From positions 1 through 14,503 of the forward strand of contig URAI01000062.1 of assembly GCA_900545725.1 (NCBI GenBank): a stretch of 14,503 nucleotides of DNA, read 5' to 3'. Position numbers and translations under genes: made by a program. Positions 6,224-13,180 of this stretch are shown here, piece after piece. The notes under the pieces were generated by a model. The model ran no database searches and was not told the origin of the DNA. It saw only the letters and a list, made by a program, of their open reading frames with translations. This DNA is from an uncultured Eubacterium sp. Its GTDB lineage: Bacteria > Bacillota > Clostridia > Lachnospirales > Lachnospiraceae. Each line of letters starts with the position of its first letter. Within the stretch, counting starts at the first letter, position 1.

Positions 6224-6353
6224 GAATATGTGAAAGGCAGGTGGTATATATGAATAGTAAACCTCGAAGTAGTAAGGCTTCTGAGCCGTATCCCGAGCGT
6301 AACCTTATAATTGAATATACCGTCTGCCATTTATCAGAGTTTTAAGCATATTC
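6224..6353 (+). promoter_or_regulatory. Structured 5' leader RNA of mgtE, class not recognised
   Basis: Positions 6236-6249 pair without interruption with 6315-6328 (14 bp, two G-U pairs). An outer helix GAATATG/CATATTC (6224-6230 with 6347-6353) could close the element. Inside are CTCG/CGAG (6263-6266 with 6294-6297) and GGCT/AGCC (6276-6279 with 6284-6287). An alternative fold is a hairpin GAAG/CTTC (6266-6269 with 6278-6281) whose loop TAAGG (6273-6277) can pair with CCTTA (6303-6307), a possible pseudoknot. The core is clearly more GC-rich than its flanks. The conserved M-box (ykoK) sequences usual upstream of Mg2+ transporters are not present. A role in Mg2+ or other ion control of mgtE is inferred from position. 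Confidence 0.5.
6250..6345 (+). CDS. Putative 31-residue leader peptide upstream of mgtE
   Basis: ATG 6250 is preceded by AGGTGG (6239-6244, 5-nt spacing) and runs 31 codons to TAA at 6343-6345. The peptide begins M-N-S-K-P-R-S-S-K and contains S-E-P-Y-P-E-R (residues 11-17). Its Shine-Dalgarno sequence forms the 5' strand of the 14-bp leader helix, and the 3' strand of that helix lies inside the same open frame, so translation and folding must compete. Pro and Arg codons here (CCG, CCC, CGA, CGT) are unlike the AGA-rich neighbours. It may be a regulatory leader peptide read during Mg2+ shortage, or an open frame that arises by chance in a structured RNA. No homologue is known to me. Confidence 0.4.
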   Translation: MNSKPRSSKASEPYPERNLIIEYTVCHLSEF

Positions 6354-6502
6354 AAAGGTCTGTAATTATTTTATATGATTATATAATTTTGTCAGGAGTA
6401 TTTATGACATGTATATCTTAATCAGGGATATAATATTTTATATAATTTCATATATTTTATTTTCTTTTTTATCTGTCCATATCAGGATAAGATATTCCGG
6501 TA

Positions 6503-6560
6503 TTGACCATATTTGCATATTGTTATAAGTTTTGGCAATCAACTATTATACTCTTATATG
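6503..6560 (+). promoter_or_regulatory. Candidate proximal promoters of mgtE
   Basis: Two overlapping candidates lie just before the gene. TTGGCA (6532-6537), 17-nt spacer, TATATG (6555-6560) is the better spaced. TTGACC (6503-6508), 15-nt spacer, TGTTATAAG (6521-6529) has an extended -10. Either would give a short transcript that bypasses the structured leader. The rest of 6346-6576 is AT-rich with a U-rich run (6455-6472) and one tiny open frame at 6404-6421. Confidence 0.4.
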
Positions 6561-6600
6561 ACAGCGGTAAGTTTATATGTGGAATGGAGTGTATAGTGTG

Positions 6601-7938
6601 ATGAGAGAAAGAATTGAAGAGTTAATTAGACTCAATAAGTATACTGATTTGAAAGAATTGTTAGTAACAATGAACATAGCAGATATCGCAGAGCTGATTG
6701 AAGAGCTTCCGGAGCTTGAGCTTGTAAAGGTGTTCAGACTTCTTCCTAAGTCAATTGCCGCTGATGTATTTTCTTATCTTCCAACGGATGTAGAACAGAT
6801 GATTATTACATCACTAACTGAAAGAGAAGCTGTAAGCATTATAGATGACCTTGCAGCGGATGATGCAACAGACCTGTGCGATGAGATGCCGGCAAGTGTT
6901 GTTAAGAAACTTCTTGCCAAGGCTGAACCTGATACCAGAAGGGATATCAACCATCTTTTAAAGTATCCTGATGATTCAGCAGGCTCTATAATGACTGTGG
7001 AATTTGCAGATCTGAAAAAGAATCTTACAGTAGGGGAAGCCGTACAGAGAATTAAATGTATTGGTCTTGATAAAGAGACGATTAATGTCTGTTATGTACT
7101 TGATGAGTCAAGGAAGCTTATAGGTACAGTTGCATTAAGATATCTGCTTTTAAAGGATGAAAATGAGCTGATAGGTGATATAATGCATAAAAATGTCATA
7201 ATGGTCAATACATTAACAGATCAGGAAGAGGTTGCAAGAGTTATTAAAAAATATGATTTTACAACTGTACCGGTTGACAATGAGCAGAGACTTGTAGGAA
7301 TTATTACTGTGGATGATATTGTTGATATTTTAGAGCAGGAGGCCACAGAAGATATTGAAAAGATGGCTGCCATTATGCCTACAGAAGAACCATATATGAA
7401 AACCAGTGTATTTGTACAGTGGAAAAAAAGAATACCATGGCTTTTAGTGCTTATGATATCAGCATCATTTACACAGGCCGTAATTAATACATATCAGGAT
7501 GCGATTATTGCAGCCGGTTATGCTGTTATGACATCATTTATACCAATGCTTATGGATACTGGTGGTAACAGTGGAAGTCAGGCTTCAGTTTCAGTTATAC
7601 GTGCGCTTACATTAAATGAGATTGAATTTAAGGATATTTTCAGGGTTGTCTGGAAAGAAAGCCGTGTTGCTTTATTGTGTGGTATTACACTTGCAGTATG
7701 TAATTTTGGCAAACTGATTGTTGTTGATGGTGCAGCCGTAAGCGTGTCATTAACAGTATGTCTTACACTTATTGTTACTGTATTTGTTGCAAAGGTAGTA
7801 GGTGCCGTGCTTCCTATTGTAGCTAAAAAGATAGGCTTTGACCCTACAGTTATGGCAAGTCCGTTAATTACAACAGTTGTTGATGTATTATCACTTATTA
7901 TATTCTTTAACATAGCGAATGTTATATTAGGCATATAA
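6601..7938 (+). CDS. mgtE: Magnesium channel/transporter MgtE
   Basis: This 445-residue protein is a full-length MgtE, a dimeric Mg2+-gated inner-membrane channel. It has an acidic helical N domain (about 1-122, including D-D-A-T-D-L-C-D), two CBS domains (about 131-190 and 195-250) ending in I-T-V-D-D-I-V-D-I, a plug helix (about 250-275) and a five-helix pore domain (about 278-445). Pore motifs are G-G-N-S-G-S-Q (321-327), P-L-I-T-T-V-V-D (421-428) and Asp428, matching the ion-binding aspartate of the family. In the family, cytosolic Mg2+ bound between N and CBS domains shuts the pore. Upstream in-frame starts exist at ATG 6577 and GTG 6598; GGAG at 6586-6589 fits 6598 (8 nt) or 6601 (11 nt) and excludes 6577. 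Expression is probably tied to the unusual leader at 6224-6353. Confidence 0.94.
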   Translation: MRERIEELIRLNKYTDLKELLVTMNIADIAELIEELPELELVKVFRLLPKSIAADVFSYLPTDVEQMIITSLTEREAVSIIDDLAADDATDLCDEMPASVVKKLLAKAEPDTRRDINHLLKYPDDSAGSIMTVEFADLKKNLTVGEAVQRIKCIGLDKETINVCYVLDESRKLIGTVALRYLLLKDENELIGDIMHKNVIMVNTLTDQEEVARVIKKYDFTTVPVDNEQRLVGIITVDDIVDILEQEATEDIEKMAAIMPTEEPYMKTSVFVQWKKRIPWLLVLMISASFTQAVINTYQDAIIAAGYAVMTSFIPMLMDTGGNSGSQASVSVIRALTLNEIEFKDIFRVVWKESRVALLCGITLAVCNFGKLIVVDGAAVSVSLTVCLTLIVTVFVAKVVGAVLPIVAKKIGFDPTVMASPLITTVVDVLSLIIFFNIANVILGI

Positions 7939-8023
7939 CAATAATCATATAATATACTGGATAAAACATATGTTAAATGCTGTTTCTGAATGTTGGATAT
8001 CTAATGTCGAGGTATATTAATAT

Positions 8024-8081
8024 AAGTTATAAATGCAGTATATTAAATGTCTAAGTATATGCATACAAGTTATAAATACAG
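8024..8081. repeat. Imperfect short direct repeat upstream of the helicase gene
   Basis: AAGTTATAAATGCAG (8024-8038) and AAGTTATAAATACAG (8067-8081) differ at one position and are 43 nt apart. They occupy the AT-rich gap between mgtE and the helicase gene, which shows no clear terminator. They could be operator half-sites or random similarity. Confidence 0.3.
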
Positions 8082-8106
8082 ATTTTAAATAATTAGGAAA
8101 GAGGCG

Positions 8107-10032
8107 ATGTTTTTATACATGGGATTTAATGAGGCACAGCTAAGTGCAGTAAGTCACTATAAAGGTCCTGCGATGGTGCTTGCAGGACCGGGGAGTGGCA
8201 AGACAACGGTTATTACACACCGCATTAAAAATCTTATAGAGCAATATAAGGTTGAGCCATCAGTTATTCTTATAATTACCTTCACGAGGATGGCAGCAGA
8301 AGAGATGAAGGGAAGATTCTTAAAGCTGACAGATAATAAATATCCGGCGGTCACATTTGGCACATTTCATGCCATTTATTTCACGATTTTAAAACATGCA
8401 TATAATTACAATGCAACCAATATTATAAGACAGTCACAACAGATGGAATACATAAGGTCACTTATGGATGATTATGAACTTGAAATAGATAATAAAGAGG
8501 ATTTTACATCTAAGATATTGTCAGAAATCAGTATGGTAAAGGGAGGCAGAAGAAATATTGAAAGCTATGAGTCTGTTAATTGTCCGCCTCAGGTTTTTAA
8601 AAGTATTTTTAGAAAATATAATGAAATGTTATATAAGAAAAGACTGATTGACTTTGATGATATGATGGTATACTGCTACGAATTATTTGATAAAAGAAGT
8701 GACGTGCTTGCTGCCTGGCAGAATAAATACCAATACATTCTGATAGATGAATTTCAGGATATATCTGATATACAGTTCGATGTTATAAGACAGCTTGCAG
8801 CTGCACAACATAACATATTTATAGTAGGTGATGATGACCAGAGTATATATGGTTTCAGGGGTGCAAGACCTGAAATAATGATGAGTTTTAATGATATTTA
8901 TAAAGAAGCGGTAAGGGTTGATATGAATATTAATTACCGATCAACAGCTAATATAGTAAATGCTGCAAAATCGGTAATTGATACTAATAAATCCAGATTT
9001 TATAAGGACATAAAAACGGTTAATGATAATGGGGAGAAGGTTGTCGTAAATATATTTAATGACACTGAAAAGGAGTGTGCATTTATAGTTGATGAGATTA
9101 AAAAACTGATACATAATGAAGAATATACGGATAGTGGTTACTGTTATAAAGATGTATGTGTATTATCCCGTACAAACAGTGGAGCAGGGTTAATTACACA
9201 GGAGCTTGTAAAGGCTTCAATTCCATTTGCATCAAGGGAAAAACTTCAAAATATATTTGAACACCGGATATCAAAAGATATAATTGCATATATAAGGCTT
9301 GTACAGGGAGCGGATGACAGAAGTCTGTATCTTAGAATAATTAATAAACCTTTAAGATATATTAACCGTCAGGCATTTACAGAAAGTCACGTTGATATTG
9401 AAAGAGTAAAAAGCTATTATACAGATAAATTATGGATGCAGGAAAGAATTGATAATCTGATACTTGATATAAAGCTTATGAAAAATATGCTTCCATTTGC
9501 GGCAATTAATTATATAAGGAAGGGTGTTGGATATGACGATTACATAAAAGCATATTGTAAGGAAAACGGTGCAGACTATGATGAATCAGAAAGGATATTA
9601 TCGGAGCTTGCGCAGTCGGCAAAGGAAGTCAGAAGCTATGAAGAATGGTTTGCTTATATTAAAGAATATTCAGATACTACCAATAATCAAAATACAGATG
9701 AAAGAAAAAACAATGATAAAAGTTCTCAAAAAGATAATGGCGGAATACAACCCGCGGATGCTGTAAATATATGTACAATGCATACTTCAAAGGGTCTGGA
9801 ATTTAAAGTAGTATTTGTAATAGATGTAAATGAAGATATTATTCCGTACAAAAAGGCGGTACTAGATCCTGAAATAGAAGAAGAACGAAGGATGTTCTAT
9901 GTTGCAATGACAAGGGCAAAGACAAAACTGTATCTTTGCTGTGTTAAAGAAAGATATAATAAAAAAATGAGTATATCAAGATTTATTCAGGAGCTTGATG
10001 AAAATTATATTCAAATAAATGATATAACATAA
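8107..10032 (+). CDS. UvrD/PcrA-type superfamily 1A DNA helicase
   Basis: The 641-residue ATP-dependent 3'-5' DNA helicase is about 80-100 residues shorter than PcrA/UvrD. Motifs in order: Q motif F-N-E-A-Q (7-11), Walker A G-P-G-S-G-K-T (27-33), T-F-T-R-M-A-A-E-E-M (58-67), motif II D-E-F-Q-D (214-218), motif III G-D-D-D-Q-S-I-Y-G-F-R-G-A (241-253), motif IV N-Y-R-S (276-279), motif V M-H-T-S-K-G-L-E-F (558-566) and motif VI E-E-R-R-M-F-Y-V-A-M-T-R-A-K (592-605). All catalytic motifs are intact. Domain 2B (about 400-520) looks reduced and ends in a hydrophilic low-complexity linker (522-547, rich in N, D, K, S) just before motif V. The C-terminal tail that binds RNA polymerase in PcrA is absent. 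AGGAAAGAGG precedes ATG 8107; ATG 8119 is an alternative. It probably acts in DNA repair, but may be a second UvrD paralogue. Confidence 0.9.
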   Translation: MFLYMGFNEAQLSAVSHYKGPAMVLAGPGSGKTTVITHRIKNLIEQYKVEPSVILIITFTRMAAEEMKGRFLKLTDNKYPAVTFGTFHAIYFTILKHAYNYNATNIIRQSQQMEYIRSLMDDYELEIDNKEDFTSKILSEISMVKGGRRNIESYESVNCPPQVFKSIFRKYNEMLYKKRLIDFDDMMVYCYELFDKRSDVLAAWQNKYQYILIDEFQDISDIQFDVIRQLAAAQHNIFIVGDDDQSIYGFRGARPEIMMSFNDIYKEAVRVDMNINYRSTANIVNAAKSVIDTNKSRFYKDIKTVNDNGEKVVVNIFNDTEKECAFIVDEIKKLIHNEEYTDSGYCYKDVCVLSRTNSGAGLITQELVKASIPFASREKLQNIFEHRISKDIIAYIRLVQGADDRSLYLRIINKPLRYINRQAFTESHVDIERVKSYYTDKLWMQERIDNLILDIKLMKNMLPFAAINYIRKGVGYDDYIKAYCKENGADYDESERILSELAQSAKEVRSYEEWFAYIKEYSDTTNNQNTDERKNNDKSSQKDNGGIQPADAVNICTMHTSKGLEFKVVFVIDVNEDIIPYKKAVLDPEIEEERRMFYVAMTRAKTKLYLCCVKERYNKKMSISRFIQELDENYIQINDIT

Positions 10033-10135
10033 GCCTTAATAATGTTGATTGTGTTATTTTTATTTATCAGAAGATGGTGGGAAGTTGTATGTAATAGTAA
10101 TATAGATTGCGTGTGAAAAAGCCATTACAATAATA

Positions 10136-10166
10136 CCGGTAATTGCTTTTATAAAACAATTACCGG
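10136..10166. terminator. Hairpin between convergent helicase and DUF1292 genes
   Basis: CCGGTAATTG (10136-10145) pairs perfectly with CAATTACCGG (10157-10166), and the loop itself contains the palindrome TTTTATAAAA. It lies between the two convergent stop codons, the expected place of a bidirectional terminator. Neither side has an uninterrupted T-run, the minus side being the more U-rich. Confidence 0.6.
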
Positions 10167-10182
10167 CTTGAAAATGTGCCTA

Positions 10183-10488
10183 TTAGTCTTCTTCCTCAGA
10201 ATCGTAAATTGCTTCCATCTCCATAGCATCCAGCTCTTCTTCAAAAGCCTGTGAAACGATATCATATTCTTCATCTGTTTCAATATTTTCAAGAAGAGGC
10301 TCCATGCCCTCCCGCTCTGTAAAACGATAAAGGAATACTTCATCTCCATCTTCATCTTCAATAGGCAGCAATGCTATATATGTATTATCCCCCGCTGGGA
10401 ATATTCTTATAATGGCACATTCACATTCTACATCTCCATCAAGTGATAATGTAACAGTTGAATAATCCATAGAATTGTTATCTGACAT
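10183..10488 (-). CDS. DUF1292 family small acidic protein
   Basis: The 101-residue, strongly acidic, probably cytosolic protein matches the DUF1292 (YrzB-like) pattern. A beta-rich core includes I-A-L-L-P-I-E-D-E-D-G-D-E-V-F-L-Y-R-F, where the repeated strand ends with Y-R-F, and it is followed by helical acidic C-terminal residues ending E-E-E-D. The molecular function of this family is not known; in many Firmicutes it is encoded next to ruvX/yqgF and fur genes, which are not seen here. The first in-frame ATG (10500) is part of the Shine-Dalgarno ATGGAGG; GGAGG on the minus strand (10494-10498) selects the start at 10488. It is transcribed away from the DHH phosphoesterase gene from its own promoter. 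Confidence 0.85.
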   Translation of the reverse strand: MSDNNSMDYSTVTLSLDGDVECECAIIRIFPAGDNTYIALLPIEDEDGDEVFLYRFTEREGMEPLLENIETDEEYDIVSQAFEEELDAMEMEAIYDSEEED

Positions 10489-10518
10489 AATTACCTCCAT
10501 AAAAAATTTATACTATTT

Positions 10519-10547
10519 ACTTTAGCAGAATATCAGTGAAAATGCAA
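10519..10547 (-). promoter_or_regulatory. Promoter of the DUF1292 gene
   Basis: On the minus strand TTGCAT (10547-10542), a 17-nt spacer and TAAAGT (10524-10519) form a plausible sigma-A promoter about 20-25 nt before the GGAGG site. Confidence 0.5.
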
Positions 10548-10564
10548 CGAATCATAATTAATAC

Positions 10565-10592
10565 TTGCGAAACTGTTCAAATTGGTTATAAT
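10565..10592 (+). promoter_or_regulatory. Promoter of the DHH phosphoesterase gene
   Basis: TTGCGA (10565-10570), 16-nt spacer and a perfect TATAAT (10587-10592) precede the gene by about 30 nt. It is divergent from the DUF1292 promoter, with 18 nt between the two -35 boxes (10547 and 10565). Confidence 0.65.
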
Positions 10593-10623
10593 TATAGTTA
10601 TTTAGTAGAAATGGAGATTGATG

Positions 10624-11607
10624 ATGGGATTTTTAAGTCAGTTTTTGAATTACCGGCATATATGTATACAATGTCATAACAATCCGGACCCGGATACATT
10701 GGCATCTGCATTAGGATTATATGAGTATTTTACAGAGAATGGAATTAATACTGATATAATATATGGAGGCGCAGGTCCTATCAAAAAACGTAGTGTATTA
10801 TATATGCTGGAAGCGTGTGAGATACCGGCGCGTTATGTTACGCAGATTCCAAAGGGTGTTGATATTCTGATAGTTGTTGACTGTCAGTATAATCAGGGAA
10901 ATGTACAGCACTTTGATGCTCCAGTTGTCGGCGTGATAGACCATCATATGCAGGTAATCCAAAGTACTGATATGTCATTTATTGATAATTCATATCAGAG
11001 CTGTTCTACAATTATATGGCGTATGCTCGAGGCAGAAGGCTATGATGTAAAAAATAATTATAAATTGTGTGTTGCTTTAATGTACGGTCTGTATACTGAT
11101 ACTGCCTCCTACGGTGATTTGTTTAATAAATATGATATTGATATGCGAAGTGCATTAAGCGGTGATTATCCTGAGCTTATAAGATTAAAAAAATCATGTA
11201 TGACTATAGCTGAGCTTATGATTGCAGGAGATGCACTTCATAATTTATATGTGGATATGCAGGAGCATTTCGCTATTATATCTGCTATACATTGTGACCA
11301 GTCGGTGCTTGGAATTATAGGAGATATGGCAATTCAGGTTGATATACTGGACTTTTGTATAACTTATACAGACATCGGCCATGCATATCAGATATCAATA
11401 AGAAGCTGTGATAAAAATATTCATGCCAATGAGGTTGCAGGTCTTATATGTAAAGGACTTGGAAATGGGGGAGGACATTTTGATAAGGCAGGAGGACGTA
11501 TTTTCCAGAATATGATTGATAAAGAATATAAAGGTATGGATATACATGATATATTATTGCAGAGGGCTAAAGAGGCAGTGGCAGAATATAAAAAGAATGA
11601 GTTGTAA
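10624..11607 (+). CDS. DHH/DHHA1 family phosphoesterase (NrnA-like)
   Basis: The 327-residue protein has the bipartite build of DHH subfamily 1 enzymes that hydrolyse oligoribonucleotides, pAp or cyclic-dinucleotide breakdown products. The N-terminal DHH domain (about 10-170) shows the metal-binding motifs H-N-N-P-D-P-D (His18, Asp22, Asp24), V-V-D-C (Asp86) and D-H-H (106-108), plus the fourth motif Y-G-L-Y-T-D-T. The C-terminal DHHA1 domain ends with the substrate-binding G-G-G-H-F-D-K-A-G-G (282-291). All expected Mn2+ ligands are present, although the first motif reads HNNPDPD where many relatives have HxxPDGD/A. GGAG at 10613-10616 gives 7-nt spacing to ATG 10624 and 4 nt to ATG 10621; TTG 10618 is too close. 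Substrate is not determinable from sequence. The M20 peptidase gene follows 98 nt later. Confidence 0.88.
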   Translation: MGFLSQFLNYRHICIQCHNNPDPDTLASALGLYEYFTENGINTDIIYGGAGPIKKRSVLYMLEACEIPARYVTQIPKGVDILIVVDCQYNQGNVQHFDAPVVGVIDHHMQVIQSTDMSFIDNSYQSCSTIIWRMLEAEGYDVKNNYKLCVALMYGLYTDTASYGDLFNKYDIDMRSALSGDYPELIRLKKSCMTIAELMIAGDALHNLYVDMQEHFAIISAIHCDQSVLGIIGDMAIQVDILDFCITYTDIGHAYQISIRSCDKNIHANEVAGLICKGLGNGGGHFDKAGGRIFQNMIDKEYKGMDIHDILLQRAKEAVAEYKKNEL

Positions 11608-11705
11608 AGGTAAAAAGCTGTTACAATTTTGCAGTACCATTCTGATACGGATTAGTAAAAGGATGTATATAAATGAGTGGCAGTCATATGAAAAGGAGAA
11701 TTAAA

Positions 11706-12947
11706 ATGCTTACGGATATTCCACAGATAAATCAGGCACTTGAGTTTATCAAGGCAGAGGATGATAATACAACACAGGAGACCTTAAGGATGTGTCAGAT
11801 TGCTGCACCATCATTTCACGAGGAGAAAAAGGCAGAGTATGTGTGTAAGAGATTTGAACAAATCGGACTTTCAGATGTTCATATTGATGAGGTGGGAAAT
11901 GTGCTTGGAACATGGCATGGAACAGGAAAAGGGCCGGTAATCATGCTTGCGGCACATACGGACACTGTCTTTCCGATTGATACGGATGTGACTGTGAAAA
12001 AAGAAGGAAACAGATATTATTGTCCGGGAATTAATGACGATACACATGCTGTAGCTGAGATTATTACAGTCGCAAAGGCAATTATAAAGCATAATATACA
12101 AACCTGTGGAGATATTATTTTCTGTGCAAATGTATGCGAGGAAGGACTTGGGGATCTTAAGGGTATTAAGCATGTCTTTGGAAAAGATACAAAGATTGCA
12201 GAAGCTGATGGTATGAAGTGCGGACAAAAACTTCACATAGACGCTTTTGTATCGGTGGATAATCAGGTGACAGGTGGAATTATATATACGGCAACAGGAA
12301 GCCACAGATATGAGGTGGAATTTAAAGGAAATGGCGGACATAGCTTTGCAGACTTCGGACTTCCTAATCCTATTCATGCAATGGGAAGAGCAATTGCTAA
12401 GATTGCAGATTTTAAAGTGCCTGACAATCCTAAAACTACGTTTAATGTTGGAGTGGTAAATGGTGGGACATCTGTCAATACTATTTCAGCAGACTCCACA
12501 TTTCTTATGGATATAAGATCGGACAGCAGTGAAGAACTTGACAGGATGTCAAAACAATTTTTTGAGGCGGTAAATGAGTCTGTCAAAGAGGAAAATGCAC
12601 GTTGGGATAGTGATAAACCACAGGTAACTGTTTCAATTAAACCGGTAGGAAACAGACCAGCAGGAGTTCAGGATAAGAATTGCGAAATTGTAAAGGCGGC
12701 ATGGCAGGCGGCACAGATGGTAGGAGTCATGCCAGAATTAAGATATGAGAGCAGTACAGATGCAAATATACCTATAAGCATGGGAATACCGGCGGTAACA
12801 GTAGGAAGAGGCGGTATGGAGGGAGGAATGCATACGCTCCATGAGTGGTATGAGCCAGTTGAGGCATGGCTTGGACCTCAAAGAGATATGCTTCTGGTTC
12901 TTATGCTCGCCGGCGTGGATTCGTATTGCGAACCGGTAATTAAATAA
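11706..12947 (+). CDS. M20 family zinc metallopeptidase (PepT/ArgE/DapE-like)
   Basis: The 413-residue cytosolic peptidase or amidohydrolase has a catalytic domain split by a dimerisation domain (about 195-310). Di-zinc active-site residues are visible: His84 and Asp86 in A-H-T-D-T-V-F-P, bridging Asp111 in G-I-N-D-D-T-H, the catalytic pair Glu145-Glu146 in C-E-E-G-L-G-D, and a C-terminal His376 in G-M-H-T-L-H-E-W-Y-E. The family usually has K-G after the bridging D-D; here it is T-H. Substrate (dipeptide, tripeptide or acylated amino acid) cannot be assigned. Of the in-frame starts, ATG 11706 is chosen because AAGGAG (11693-11698) lies 7 nt before it; the ATG at 11673 has no such site. It may be co-transcribed with the DHH gene. 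Confidence 0.88.
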   Translation: MLTDIPQINQALEFIKAEDDNTTQETLRMCQIAAPSFHEEKKAEYVCKRFEQIGLSDVHIDEVGNVLGTWHGTGKGPVIMLAAHTDTVFPIDTDVTVKKEGNRYYCPGINDDTHAVAEIITVAKAIIKHNIQTCGDIIFCANVCEEGLGDLKGIKHVFGKDTKIAEADGMKCGQKLHIDAFVSVDNQVTGGIIYTATGSHRYEVEFKGNGGHSFADFGLPNPIHAMGRAIAKIADFKVPDNPKTTFNVGVVNGGTSVNTISADSTFLMDIRSDSSEELDRMSKQFFEAVNESVKEENARWDSDKPQVTVSIKPVGNRPAGVQDKNCEIVKAAWQAAQMVGVMPELRYESSTDANIPISMGIPAVTVGRGGMEGGMHTLHEWYEPVEAWLGPQRDMLLVLMLAGVDSYCEPVIK

Positions 12948-12950
12948 GCA

Positions 12951-13157
12951 GACGTTAATAATGTTTCTTTGACACATTGGAAGTTGATTGTTTGTATTGC
13001 ATAATTTAGAAGAGCTGGTGCTAATAATGTTTTTTTGGCACATAGTAATTTGATTGTTTACATTGTATAATTAGAAGAATCGGCATTAATAATGCCCTTT
13101 TGCAGCATTAATAATTGATGGTTCATATTGTATAATTAAAAAAGAAGGCATAAAAAT
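12951..13157 (+). repeat. Three tandem copies of a 65-66 bp repeat
   Basis: Units start at 12951, 13017 and 13082 (lengths 66, 65, 65), with the beginning of a fourth at 13147. Each begins with a TAATAATG core that forms a small hairpin followed by T-rich sequence, the best being GGCATT/AATGCC in unit 3 (13082-13096). Each also carries a downstream block resembling TTGATTGTTTACATTG followed by TATAAT-like sequence (13066-13071 and 13131-13136) and an A/G-rich end. The copies are clearly diverged. No open frame is convincing. It could be a chain of weak terminators, of -10 elements, or of protein binding sites. Confidence 0.7.
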
Positions 13158-13180
13158 ACCGGTAGAATGGAGACGGATAT

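Noticed and set aside
6224..6576. M-box (ykoK) magnesium riboswitch upstream of mgtE
   Set aside because: Expected by context, but none of the conserved M-box segments (such as the GTTAGGTGAGGC block) can be found in the leader.
10149..10361. Met/Lys-rich 70-codon frame on the minus strand
   Set aside because: It lies inside the DUF1292 gene in another frame and has no SD; a shadow of that acidic coding sequence.
11871..12377. 168-codon minus-strand frame under the M20 gene
   Set aside because: It is fully covered by a well-supported peptidase gene with intact motifs; no domain pattern or SD is visible.
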